Below, piece after piece: positions 7,913 through 15,983 of a DNA stretch of 64,000 nt. Each line of letters opens with the position of its first letter. Positions within the stretch are counted from its first letter, which is position 1. The stretch comes from Pseudonocardia phyllosphaerae. GTDB lineage: Bacteria > Actinomycetota > Actinomycetes > Mycobacteriales > Pseudonocardiaceae. Position numbers and translations under genes: made by a program. A model generated the notes under the pieces. That model saw only the letters and a list, made by a program, of their open reading frames with translations, was not told the origin of the DNA and made no database searches. The stretch covers positions 596,786-660,785 of the forward strand of contig NZ_JBKGXS010000002.1 in the NCBI RefSeq assembly GCF_046546475.1. The letters are read 5' to 3'.

Positions 7913-8649
7913 CGTGTGGCTCCCTCGGGCAGCAGGAAGGTGCCGGCGAGCGCGGCCGCGCCGGTGGTGTCGAGCGGCTCGAATCGTGCGGTGTCGCCGG
8001 GGGTGAAGGCGGCGGGGTCGGCGCGGGTGATGTCGACGATCGTGTGCGGTGTCGCCCCGATCACTCGCCATCCCGACGGCCCCGGGAAGGGTTGGATCAC
8101 CGCACCGGTCCCGGCGACCATGACGGCTCCCGGTGCGACGTCGGTGCGCGGCTCTGCGCGCCGCCGGATCGGGCGGGGCACCTGCAGTCCGTCCATCATC
8201 GGGGCCATCGCTGCTGCGAGCAGCGCGATCGTGAACCGCGACCCGGTCACGGCCGCGACGAGGTCGTCGTTGGTGAGGCCGAGCTCCTCGGCCACCTCGT
8301 CGAGGTCGGGACCGGCCGAACCGCCGAACACCATCGGGATCACGAACTCTCGCGGTGTCTGTGTGGGGGCGATGGTGTCGTGGCCGGTCTCGGCGAGCAG
8401 TCGTACGGCCCAGCCCATGTGTTCGGGGCCGGTCATCAGCGGGTCGAAGCCGATCAGCAGAGATTCCAGACCGGCGACGATGTCGAGCACGCCGACCGGG
8501 CGCCGGGACAGCAGGAGTTCCCGGAGCCGGCGGACCGTGGTCCTGCGCGCGGCCGGGTCCGGGTCCGACGGTTCCACCATGACCGCCGCGTCCCCGTAAG
8601 GACGGACGCTCACGGTGGGGACCGGCCCCGTCTGGGCACCCGTTGTCAT
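7909..8649 (-). CDS. pxpB: 5-oxoprolinase subunit B (PxpB/KipI-like)
   Basis: 246 residues from ATG 8649. VSVRPYGDAAVMVEPSDPDP at the N-terminus and LESLLIGFDPL match the KipI/PxpB allophanate-hydrolase-subunit-1 family. The conserved PMVFGGSAGPDLDEVAEELGLT block and the ending FTPGDTARFEPLD follow. It is longer than many PxpB proteins owing to a linker at about 85-100. It lies between pxpA (44-bp gap) and pxpC (4-bp overlap), the standard order of the complex. Confidence 0.88.
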   Translation of the reverse strand: MTTGAQTGPVPTVSVRPYGDAAVMVEPSDPDPAARRTTVRRLRELLLSRRPVGVLDIVAGLESLLIGFDPLMTGPEHMGWAVRLLAETGHDTIAPTQTPREFVIPMVFGGSAGPDLDEVAEELGLTNDDLVAAVTGSRFTIALLAAAMAPMMDGLQVPRPIRRRAEPRTDVAPGAVMVAGTGAVIQPFPGPSGWRVIGATPHTIVDITRADPAAFTPGDTARFEPLDTTGAAALAGTFLLPEGATR

Positions 8650-8693
8650 CTCGCCCTCTCGTCGTCCGCCGCTGCTGCGTCGCTCGTTGGTAC

Positions 8694-9500
8694 TCAGCCC
8701 TCGAGCGCTGGTTGCGTCTTGTTCGCGAGCACCTCGACCAGCCCGGCTGCGCGTACGCCGGCAGCGTCGAGTGCAGCGCGCAGCGCACGGCCGTTGTCGA
8801 GCACCAGTGGGTGGTCGCCGTGCAGCAGCAGCACGTCGGCGTCGTGCCCGAGTGGGACGTCCTCGCCATCGACCGAGGTGACCGTGCCCTGGGTGACCAC
8901 CTGCACCGCGCGGCGCCCGACCAGTTCCGGGTCGTGGATCAGACCGCCGGGGTGCGAGCGTGCGACAGGCATACCGTCGGCGCCGTAGCCGCGGTCGGCC
9001 AGGAACACGTAGCCGACCTTCAGGTCGCGCTTGCGGGCCTCCTCGGCGAGCACGCCGCGTTGGCACACGACGATGTAGTCGCGGTCGTAGGCCGCGACGG
9101 CGTCGGTGATCGCCCGGGCGTGCACCCGGTCGGTCTGGGCGATCGAGCCCATCCGGCCGTGGGGAGCGACGTGGCTGATCGTGCCGCCGTGGGCTCGGGC
9201 GAACGCGTCGAGGGCACCGATCTGGTAGAGCACGTCGGTGCGGATCTCCTCCTCGGTCGCCTCGATGAGTCGGCGTCCGAATCCGACGAGGTCGGGGTAG
9301 CCGGGGTGTGCCCCCAGCTCGATGCCGCGGGCCACGCACTCGGCGACCGTGCGATCGATGACGCGCGGGTCTCCGCCATGGAAACCGCAGGCGATGTTGG
9401 ACGAGGTGACGTTGCTGTAGAGCGCTTCGTCGTCGCCGATCGTGTAGTTGCCGAAGCTCTCGCCGAGGTCGGCGACGACGGCCACCGTGGGTGGTGCCAT
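8694..9500 (-). CDS. pxpA: 5-oxoprolinase subunit A (PxpA, LamB/YcsF family)
   Basis: 268 residues, ATG start. Diagnostic sequences are ADLGESFGNYTIGDDEAL (10-27), SSNIACGFHGGDP (33-45), GAHPGYPDLVGFGRR, and VKPHG-like HVAPHGRMG, with LLLHGDHPLVLDNGRALR near the end. In characterised bacteria PxpA is essential for ATP-dependent ring opening of 5-oxoproline. Directly downstream of the MHS transporter (31-bp gap), which suggests import and then hydrolysis of the lactam. Confidence 0.92.
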   Translation of the reverse strand: MAPPTVAVVADLGESFGNYTIGDDEALYSNVTSSNIACGFHGGDPRVIDRTVAECVARGIELGAHPGYPDLVGFGRRLIEATEEEIRTDVLYQIGALDAFARAHGGTISHVAPHGRMGSIAQTDRVHARAITDAVAAYDRDYIVVCQRGVLAEEARKRDLKVGYVFLADRGYGADGMPVARSHPGGLIHDPELVGRRAVQVVTQGTVTSVDGEDVPLGHDADVLLLHGDHPLVLDNGRALRAALDAAGVRAAGLVEVLANKTQPALEG

Positions 9501-9531
9501 GGATCTCTCCTCGCGGGGTGTGGAATCGGGC

Positions 9532-10869
9532 TCAGCTGACCTCGAGCGGGCGGCCCTTGGTCTCGCGAACGAACGACAGTGCCACCAGCGTGATGAGCGC
9601 TGCCACGATGGCGGCGTAGGCGGGGATCAGGTTGGAGCCGGTGGACCCGATCAGGGCGGTCATGACCAGCGGCGCACTGCCGCCGAAGATGATCGTCGAG
9701 ATGCTGAAGCCGATGCTGTAGGCCGAGTAGCGCACGCTGGTCGGGAACATCTCCGCGAGGACGGTGTGGATGGTCGCTGCGTGCCCGGAGAACGCGATCG
9801 CCATGACCGTGGCGCCGATCGCGGCGAGCACGAACTGCCCGCTCGCGATGAGCAGGAACATCGGGTAGGCGAGCACGCCGCTGGCGATCGCGGACGCGTA
9901 GAGCACGGGCTTGCGACCGAGCCGGTCCGAGACCCGGGCGGCGAGTGGGATGCAGATGATGATCGCCACCAGGCTGATCGCGGTGACCAGGAGAGCCTGC
10001 AGCATCGTGAAGTTCACCCCGTCGCCGAGCGAGGTCTTCAAGTACGTCGGCATGTAGGTGAACAGCAGGTAGTAGCCGGGACCATTGAGTGCGGGCAGGA
10101 ACACCGTCAGCAGGATCGCCAGCAGGTGGCGCCGGGAGGTGAACGCCTCCCGCAACGGGTTGGTCAAGGTCGTGTTCTGCTCGCGGGCGGCCTGGAAGAC
10201 CGGGGTCTCCTCGAGCCGGCGGCGGATGTAGAAGCCGATGTAGCCCAGTGGCACAGCGAGCAGGAACGGGACGCGCCAGGCCCACGAGGTCATCGTCTCG
10301 TCACCGAGCACCACGATCAGGAACGCGGAGAACGCACTGCCGAACATCAGCGCCACGAACGAGCCGACGGCGACGAAGCTCATCCGGAAGTTCCGTTCGC
10401 CGTCGGGGGCGTACTCACCGACGAACGACATCGCGCCGGCGACCTCTCCACCGGCGGAGAAGCCCTGCAGCACCCGCAGCGCGAGCAGCAGGATCGGCGC
10501 CGCGATCCCGATGGTCTCGGTCGAGGGCAGCAGGCCGATCGCCGCGGTGGACGTCGAGATCAGCAGCAGCAGGATCGCCAGCAGGGTGCGGCGGCCGAGC
10601 CGGTCACCGAGGTATCCGCAGATGAGCCCGCCGAAGGGCCGGGCCACGAAGCTGACCAGGAAGCCGACATTGGCCAGGAACAGACTGCCGGCCTCGGCTC
10701 CACCGGCGAGGTTCACCGCCAGGTAGGTGACCAGCAGGCCGTAGATGCCGTAGTCGTACCACTCCACGAAGGAACCGATGGCGCCGGCGACGGTAGCCCG
10801 GCGGACCGTCCCCTCGTCGGGCCTGGTCACGCCGGTACTACCCGCGTCGACACGATCTGAGGTTGTCAT
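9532..10869 (-). CDS. MFS transporter, metabolite:H+ symporter (MHS) family
   Basis: 445 residues, ATG start, 12 predicted membrane segments. MHS hallmarks: GAIGSFVEWYDYGIYG at TM1, RPFGGLICGYLGDRLGRRT (A-motif), and QGFSAGGEVAGAMSFVGEYAP in TM4. Relatives import organic acids, proline/betaine or shikimate-like compounds. First gene of the minus arm, starting 350 bp from the divergent rraA-like gene, so probably the importer for whatever the cassette degrades. Confidence 0.9.
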   Translation of the reverse strand: MTTSDRVDAGSTGVTRPDEGTVRRATVAGAIGSFVEWYDYGIYGLLVTYLAVNLAGGAEAGSLFLANVGFLVSFVARPFGGLICGYLGDRLGRRTLLAILLLLISTSTAAIGLLPSTETIGIAAPILLLALRVLQGFSAGGEVAGAMSFVGEYAPDGERNFRMSFVAVGSFVALMFGSAFSAFLIVVLGDETMTSWAWRVPFLLAVPLGYIGFYIRRRLEETPVFQAAREQNTTLTNPLREAFTSRRHLLAILLTVFLPALNGPGYYLLFTYMPTYLKTSLGDGVNFTMLQALLVTAISLVAIIICIPLAARVSDRLGRKPVLYASAIASGVLAYPMFLLIASGQFVLAAIGATVMAIAFSGHAATIHTVLAEMFPTSVRYSAYSIGFSISTIIFGGSAPLVMTALIGSTGSNLIPAYAAIVAALITLVALSFVRETKGRPLEVS

Positions 10870-11221
10870 GGGTGTTCACCTTCGAGATCGAGGGGTCCGT
10901 CGTTGGATCCCTACCGATGGATGGTGGTCCGTACGGCCGGTCGTCGCCCGTCCACGGAGCAGTACTGCGACTCTGTTCTCATCTGAGGCTATGGTCTCTT
11001 TTTTAGTCGGGTCAAGAGCGACGCCAACACCCACATGTAACGTCTCGGTTTCCAGGAGTCCGACCGTCGCCCGACCCATCATTCCCGGTCGGCACGCCGA
11101 TCCGCCCACGAACTGGACTTGCCCGACGACCGACGAAGCGGCACCATCAGCCGCACAAATCTGAGAACACGGTCGCACTTCACTCGCGCTGGCCGACGCA
11201 CGGCACCCTACGGAGGCATCG
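10870..11221. promoter_or_regulatory. Divergent promoter region of the catabolic cassette
   Basis: 352 bp without a gene between the MHS transporter (minus) and the RraA-like gene (plus). It contains CTGAGGCTATGGTCTCTT at 10983-11000, 12 of 18 bases identical to the operator at 6906-6923. TCTGAGAACA at 11159 may be a half-site. A GGAGG precedes the ATG at 11222. I see no small reading frame that looks real here. Confidence 0.5.
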
Positions 11222-11869
11222 ATGTCGAGTACGTCCCAGGACAACGTGCGGGTGGCACCCGCGTGGGCGCGCGTCGCACCCGAGGTGCTGCAACGGCTGG
11301 GTGCGCACAGCACTGCCAATCTCGGTGACGGCCTGGACCGGCTCAACATCGCCGACGGCGGCATCGCCCCGATCTGGCCCGGAGCCCGCGCGGTCGGTAC
11401 GGCGCTGCCGGTGCTGACCGTGGCGGGAGACAACAAGGCCGTCATCGCCGCGCTGGACCACATCCGTCCCGGCGACCTGGTGGTGATCAATGCCCTGGGC
11501 CACGACGGACGTGCCATCCTCGGGGACAACCTCGCCCAGCGGTTCGCGGCGTTCGGGGCGACCGGCGCTGTCGTCGACGGCTACGTGCGCGACCGCGCGA
11601 TCATCGAGGAGCTCGGCGTCCCGGTCTTCGCCCGCGGGCTGACCCCGGCCGGACCGTTCAAGAATGGGCCGGGCGCGATCGGTGAGCCCGTCGCGATCGG
11701 CGGAGTCGTGGTCCACCCGGGCGACCTCGTGGTGGCCGACGGCGACGGTGTCATCGTCATCCCGCCGCACCGGGTGGAGGAGGCGCTCACCGGGGTCGAG
11801 GCGATCGTCGCCCGCGAGGCCGCCCTCGACGCCGAGGTCGCCGGGCTGCGCGCACGGGCCGCCGGGTGA
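11222..11869 (+). CDS. RraA-like aldolase/decarboxylase family protein
   Basis: 215 residues, ATG preceded by CGGAGG. It has the RraA fold signature: AGDNKAVIAALDHIRPGDLVVINALG, then GAVVDGYVRDRAIIEELGVPVFAR, where G-x20-RD provides the metal/substrate site of 4-hydroxy-4-methyl-2-oxoglutarate aldolases and oxaloacetate decarboxylases. The final DGDGVIVIPPHRVEE is also typical. It is far from any ribonuclease E gene, so an aldolase/decarboxylase role is much more likely than RNase regulation. First gene of the plus arm and overlaps the next by four bases. Confidence 0.87.
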   Translation: MSSTSQDNVRVAPAWARVAPEVLQRLGAHSTANLGDGLDRLNIADGGIAPIWPGARAVGTALPVLTVAGDNKAVIAALDHIRPGDLVVINALGHDGRAILGDNLAQRFAAFGATGAVVDGYVRDRAIIEELGVPVFARGLTPAGPFKNGPGAIGEPVAIGGVVVHPGDLVVADGDGVIVIPPHRVEEALTGVEAIVAREAALDAEVAGLRARAAG

Positions 11870-12915
11870 GCGGCCGACTGCGAGTCGCCGCCGCCGCCCC
11901 GATCGCCGCTGCTGATCGGGAGCGCATCGTGGCGCTCGAGCCACGGGTCGAGATCGTCGCCGATGACGCGTTGCTGCCGAGGATGCGCTGGCCCGCCGAC
12001 TTCTCCGGCGACCCCGACCGGCGCCGGACACCGCAGCAGCAGCAGGCCTTCGAGGAGCTGCTCGACTCCGCCGACGCCCTCTACGGCATTCCTGATCTCG
12101 ATCCGGGCGCGCTCGCGCGCACCGTGCGCGCCAACCCGCGCCTGCGGTGGGTGCACACCATGGCTGCCGGTGGCGGCGCGCAGGTCGCCGCGGCCGGGCT
12201 CGACGCCGCTGAACTCGACCGAGTCGTGTTCACCACCTCGGCCGGGGTGCATGGCGGCCCGCTCGCGGAGTTCGCGCTGTTCGGCGTGCTCGCCGGGGCC
12301 AAGCACCTGCCGCGGCTGTTGGATCAGCAGCGTAGGCGCGAGTGGTCCGGACGGTGGGCGATGGATCGAGTCGAGGGCTCGACCGTGCTCGTGTTGGGTC
12401 TCGGGGGGATCGGCCGTGTCGTTGCCGCCCGCCTCGCCGCGCTCGGCGTGACCGTCATCGGCACCAGCCGTAGCGGGGCGGGCACCCCCGACACCACCCG
12501 GGTCGTGTCACCCGACCAGCTGGCCGAGGTCGCCGGCTCGGTCGACGCCGTGGTGAACACCTTGCCCGGCACCACCGCCACCGTGGGTCTGCTCGGCTCC
12601 GAGGTGCTCGGCGCGCTTCGCCCTGGCGCCACCGTGGTCAATGTGGGCCGCGGCAGCGTGGTCGACGAGGCCGCGCTGCTCGCGGCGCTGGACTCGGGAC
12701 GGGTCGGGTTCGCCGCGCTCGATGTGTTCGCCGTCGAGCCGCTGCCCGAGCACAGTCCACTGTGGCACCACGAGCGGGTCCTGGTGAGCCCGCACACCGC
12801 CGCGCTCGATCCCGGCGAGGAGCGGCGGATCGCCGAGCTGTTCGCCGGCAATGCGACCCGACTGCTCGACGGCGACGACCTGCTCAACCGGGTCGACACC
12901 GTCGAGTTCTACTGA
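11866..12915 (+). CDS. D-2-hydroxyacid dehydrogenase family protein
   Basis: 349 residues from GTG 11866 (GTGA overlap with the RraA-like gene). NAD-binding VLGLGGIGRVVAARL near residue 175, then NVGRGSVVDEAALLAALDSG (catalytic Arg) and SPLWHHERVLVSPHTAAL (catalytic His), the normal order for 2-hydroxyacid dehydrogenases. The catalytic domain is unusual only in a longer N-terminus. Likely interconverts a 2-keto acid and its hydroxy acid within the cassette's pathway. The exact substrate is unknown. Confidence 0.88.
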   Translation: MSGRLRVAAAAPIAAADRERIVALEPRVEIVADDALLPRMRWPADFSGDPDRRRTPQQQQAFEELLDSADALYGIPDLDPGALARTVRANPRLRWVHTMAAGGGAQVAAAGLDAAELDRVVFTTSAGVHGGPLAEFALFGVLAGAKHLPRLLDQQRRREWSGRWAMDRVEGSTVLVLGLGGIGRVVAARLAALGVTVIGTSRSGAGTPDTTRVVSPDQLAEVAGSVDAVVNTLPGTTATVGLLGSEVLGALRPGATVVNVGRGSVVDEAALLAALDSGRVGFAALDVFAVEPLPEHSPLWHHERVLVSPHTAALDPGEERRIAELFAGNATRLLDGDDLLNRVDTVEFY

Positions 12916-12930
12916 CCAGGAGCAGTACAG

Positions 12931-13701
12931 ATGACTTCCCCATTCGATCTGACCGGCCGGATCGCGCTGGTCACCGGGTCCAGTCGCGGCATCGGCCTGG
13001 GTCTCGCCGAAGGGCTCGCCGAAGCCGGCGCCACGCTCGTGCTCAATGGCGTGGACACCGACCGGCTGGACAAGACCCGCGACGAGCTCGTGCGGCGCTT
13101 CGGCCCCGACCGGGTGCACGCCCGCCCCTTCGACATCCTCGACGAGGCCGCCGTCGCCGCGGCCGTGTCCTCGGTCGAGTCACAGGTAGGTCCGATCGAC
13201 ATCCTGGTCAACAACGCCGGGATCCAGCATCGCCAGCCGCTTCTCGATGTGAGCCTCGACGAGTGGCGCCGGGTGGTCGACGTCGATCTGACCGGTGCTT
13301 TCGTGGTGGGGCGCACGGTCGCCGCGGCGATGGTGCGCCGCGGTCGCGGCAAGATCGTCAACATCTGTTCGGTGCAGACCGATCTGGCCCGGCCCACGAT
13401 CGGTCCCTACACCGCGGCCAAGGGCGGGTTGCGCAATCTCACCCGTGCGATGACCGCCGAATGGGCCCGACACGGCGTGCAGGCCAACGCTGTCGCGCCG
13501 GGCTACATCCATACCGAGATGACCCAGAAGCTGGTCGACGACCCGCAGTTCGACGGCTGGGTCCGGGGACGGACCCCGGCCGGGCGCTGGGGGACCGTCG
13601 CCGACGTCGTCGGACCCACGGTCTGGCTGTCCTCGGCGGCGTCGGACTTCGTCAACGGCCAGGTCGTGTTCGCCGACGGCGGCATGACCGTCGTCGTCTG
13701 A
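12931..13701 (+). CDS. SDR family oxidoreductase, gluconate 5-dehydrogenase-like
   Basis: 256 residues, ATG with AGGAGCAG upstream. TGSSRGIGLGLAEGL (Rossmann), NNAGIQHRQPLLDVSLDEWR, NICSVQTDLARPTIGPYTAAKGG (Ser/Tyr/Lys) and a terminal FADGGMTVVV. The NNAGIQ...QxxLARxxIxPYxAxKG pattern is close to IdnO/Gno gluconate 5-dehydrogenases, which reduce 5-keto-D-gluconate. It is followed by an L-idonate-dehydrogenase-like gene, the usual partner. Confidence 0.85.
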   Translation: MTSPFDLTGRIALVTGSSRGIGLGLAEGLAEAGATLVLNGVDTDRLDKTRDELVRRFGPDRVHARPFDILDEAAVAAAVSSVESQVGPIDILVNNAGIQHRQPLLDVSLDEWRRVVDVDLTGAFVVGRTVAAAMVRRGRGKIVNICSVQTDLARPTIGPYTAAKGGLRNLTRAMTAEWARHGVQANAVAPGYIHTEMTQKLVDDPQFDGWVRGRTPAGRWGTVADVVGPTVWLSSAASDFVNGQVVFADGGMTVVV

Positions 13702-13738
13702 GCAACCCCAGCGCTCGATCGTCCAGGAGAGACATTCC

Positions 13739-14794
13739 ATGAGCACCCGCTCCACCCCGGCGGTCGTCGCGCACGGCGCCGACGACCTGCGTGTCGAGAG
13801 TGTTCCGCTTCGCACACCCGGCTCGGATGAGGCCGTCGTCGCGGTCGCCTACGGCGGCATCTGCGGTTCGGATCTGCACTACTGGCGCCATGGTGCGGTG
13901 GGGCAGTCCGTACTGCGTGAGCCCATGGTCCTGGGGCACGAGATCGTCGGAATCGTGGCCGAGGCGGCGCCTGATGGCACCGGACCCTCTCGCGGTACTG
14001 CGGTCGCCGTGCATCCTGCGACGCGCGAATGCTCCGATGTCCGGTTCCCGCCCGACTCGCCGAACCTGTCTCCCGGTGTGCGATATCTGGGCTCGGCCGC
14101 GCGGGTACCGCACACCGACGGCGGGTTCGCCCGCCAGGTCGTGCTGCCGGTGTCCATGCTGCGCGAGCTCCCACCGGGTCTGGATCTGCGGCTGGCGGCG
14201 CTTGCCGAACCGGCGGCGGTGGCCTGGCATGCGGTCGGGCGCGCCGGTCCGCTGACCGGGCGGCGAGTGCTTGTCGTCGGTTCCGGGCCGATCGGCGCGC
14301 TCGCCGTCGCGGTCGCCCGCCGGGCCGGGGCCTCGGAGGTCGTCGCGACCGATCTGCACGAGACTCCGCTGCAGATCGCCCACATGGTCGGCGCGACACG
14401 AACGCTGTCGGCCACCGACACCGACGGGATCGCCGAGGTCGATGCCGATGTGGTGATCGAGTCCTCCGGTACCCATCGCGGGCTCGCGTCGGCGATCGCC
14501 GGGGCCACCCGGGGTGGCACCGTGGTGATGGTCGGACTGTTGCCCAACGGCGACCAGCCGGTGCCGGTCGCCTCGGCGATCACCCGCGAGCTGCGCCTGC
14601 TCGGCTCGTTCCGGTTCAACGACGAGATCGACGAGGTGGTGGCCGCCCTGGCCGACGGGACGTTGGCGGTCGGGCCGGTCGTGACGCACGTGTTCGGGCT
14701 CGACGAAACGCTGCACGCCTTCGCCGTCGCCGCTGACACCGCGACCTCGGGCAAGGTCCTGCTCGACCTGCGGGCGGACCAGGCCGCGCTCTGA
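13739..14794 (+). CDS. L-idonate 5-dehydrogenase-like medium-chain dehydrogenase
   Basis: 351 residues, ATG after CAGGAGAGA. GGICGSDLHYWRHG holds the first catalytic zinc ligand and VLGHEIVG the second. GSAARVPHTDGGFARQVVLP matches idonate dehydrogenases. VVGSGPIGALAVAVARRAGA is the NAD-binding turn. The structural-zinc loop normally carrying four Cys is replaced by ATRECSDVRFPPDSPNL with one Cys, so the structural zinc is probably absent. Last gene of the plus arm. Together with the SDR it could interconvert idonate-like and gluconate-like sugar acids. Confidence 0.82.
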   Translation: MSTRSTPAVVAHGADDLRVESVPLRTPGSDEAVVAVAYGGICGSDLHYWRHGAVGQSVLREPMVLGHEIVGIVAEAAPDGTGPSRGTAVAVHPATRECSDVRFPPDSPNLSPGVRYLGSAARVPHTDGGFARQVVLPVSMLRELPPGLDLRLAALAEPAAVAWHAVGRAGPLTGRRVLVVGSGPIGALAVAVARRAGASEVVATDLHETPLQIAHMVGATRTLSATDTDGIAEVDADVVIESSGTHRGLASAIAGATRGGTVVMVGLLPNGDQPVPVASAITRELRLLGSFRFNDEIDEVVAALADGTLAVGPVVTHVFGLDETLHAFAVAADTATSGKVLLDLRADQAAL

Positions 14795-14892
14795 CCGGAA
14801 CGACATCTGGCGCCCGCACCGATGCCGGCAGATCGGGACGTCGGTGTGGGACGTACCCGACGAGGCAGCCCGCGTTCTACGCGAGCTGGGCC

Positions 14893-15180
14893 GGACCACT
14901 CCGGGCCAGCGCGTTGTACGGCGAGTCGTAGAAGTGGTGCCACACCACGTAGGTCCGGTGGTTGCGGACCGCGGCGAGCTGGTCGAACCCGACCTGCCTG
15001 TCGACGACCGAGCGCAGCTGCGCCGCGGCCGCGCCGGACTGCTCGGCTTTGCCTGGGTGCCCGACGCGCAGTTCGAGCAGTCGAGGTAGCCGGGCGCCCG
15101 CCAGAGGAACCTCGGCGTCGGCGGCTTGGCCGCGGCCAGCCGGACCGGACCCGGTCCACCAGCCGGCGAAGACGTCGGCT
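14893..15180 (-). pseudogene. Scrambled remnant of an iron/siderophore-binding protein gene
   Basis: Blocks of clear nucleotide similarity to the intact binding-protein gene downstream: 14893-15045 matches 17182-17335, a short piece (about 15046-15078) matches about 17360-17391, and 15079-15180 matches about 17540-17660 with further small deletions. Order and orientation are conserved but at least three internal stretches are missing and the frame is broken. It lies between the catabolic cassette and the intact ABC operon, so an additional copy of this operon, or part of it, once stood here. Confidence 0.8.
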
Positions 15181-15224
15181 CTGAGCTGCCCGGCCGCGAG
15201 GCACCCGGCCGGTGTGCGCCCGGC

Positions 15225-15983
15225 TCAGAGGCTCCGGTGCGCGGCGACGGTCAGCGTGCCGTCCTCGCCGCGGCGCACGTCCCCCTCGACCCGGTAGACC
15301 TCACGCAGCATCTGCGCCGTGATCACCTCGTCCGGGGTCCCGCTGGCGTGCACCGCGCCGTCGCACAGCACGATCGCCTCGTCGGCGAAGCGCGCGGCCA
15401 GCGTCAGGTCGTGCACCGTCACCAGCACCGCAGTGGACTGCTCGGCGGCCAGCTCGCGGACCAGGGTGAGTACCCGGAGCTGGTTGCGCAGGTCCAGGTT
15501 GGACACCGGCTCGTCGAGCAGCAGCACCTCCGGGCGCCGCACGACCGCCTGGGCCAGCGCGACGAGCTGGCGCTGCCCGCCGGACATGTTCCCGAGCGGG
15601 GTGGTGGCCAGGTCGTCGAGCCGCAGCCGCACCAGCGTGTCGGCGACCTCGGTGACGTCGTCCGGGCCACCGGCCCCGGCTCCGGGTCCGAGCCGGCGGG
15701 CCAGCAGCACCGCCTCGAACACGGTCAGCGAGCTGGCCGGCAGCGGCTCCTGCGGCAGGTAGAAGATCCCGCTGCGCCCGGCCACCGACCCGTCGATCCG
15801 GACGGTCCCGCGCGCCCGGTGCAGCCCGGCGATGCAGCGCAGCAGGGTGGACTTGCCCGCCGCGTTCGGCCCGACCACGGCTGTGACCTGCGAGGTCCGG
15901 ACCTCGGGCAGGGTGACGTCGTGGAGCACGGGGCGCCCGCGGTAGCCGAACGACAGCCCCTCGACGCGCAGGGTCAGCTCCAC
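15225..15983 (-). CDS. FecE-type ABC transporter ATP-binding protein (iron/siderophore)
   Basis: 252 residues from GTG 15983, inside the end of the permease gene (10-bp overlap). Walker A GPNAAGKST (about 37-45), Q-loop LPQEPLP, signature MSGGQRQL, Walker B VLLLDEP, and H-loop VTVHD. Couples ATP hydrolysis to import through the FecCD permease encoded upstream. It lacks nothing obvious. Its 3' end is the source of the 51-bp repeat. Confidence 0.92.
   Translation of the reverse strand: MELTLRVEGLSFGYRGRPVLHDVTLPEVRTSQVTAVVGPNAAGKSTLLRCIAGLHRARGTVRIDGSVAGRSGIFYLPQEPLPASSLTVFEAVLLARRLGPGAGAGGPDDVTEVADTLVRLRLDDLATTPLGNMSGGQRQLVALAQAVVRRPEVLLLDEPVSNLDLRNQLRVLTLVRELAAEQSTAVLVTVHDLTLAARFADEAIVLCDGAVHASGTPDEVITAQMLREVYRVEGDVRRGEDGTLTVAAHRSL
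15234..15284. repeat. 51-bp direct repeat, right copy
   Basis: This copy is the native one: it encodes the C-terminal residues (about GDVRRGEDGTLTVAAHR) of the ABC ATPase. The left copy at 4037-4087 has no gene context. See the left copy for the flanking homologies. Confidence 0.85.

Noticed and set aside
6920..8869. One long frame that would fuse pxpC to about 319 extra residues
   Set aside because: The extra part is the antisense-like frame of pxpB; GTG 7912 with a GTGA overlap gives a normal PxpC.
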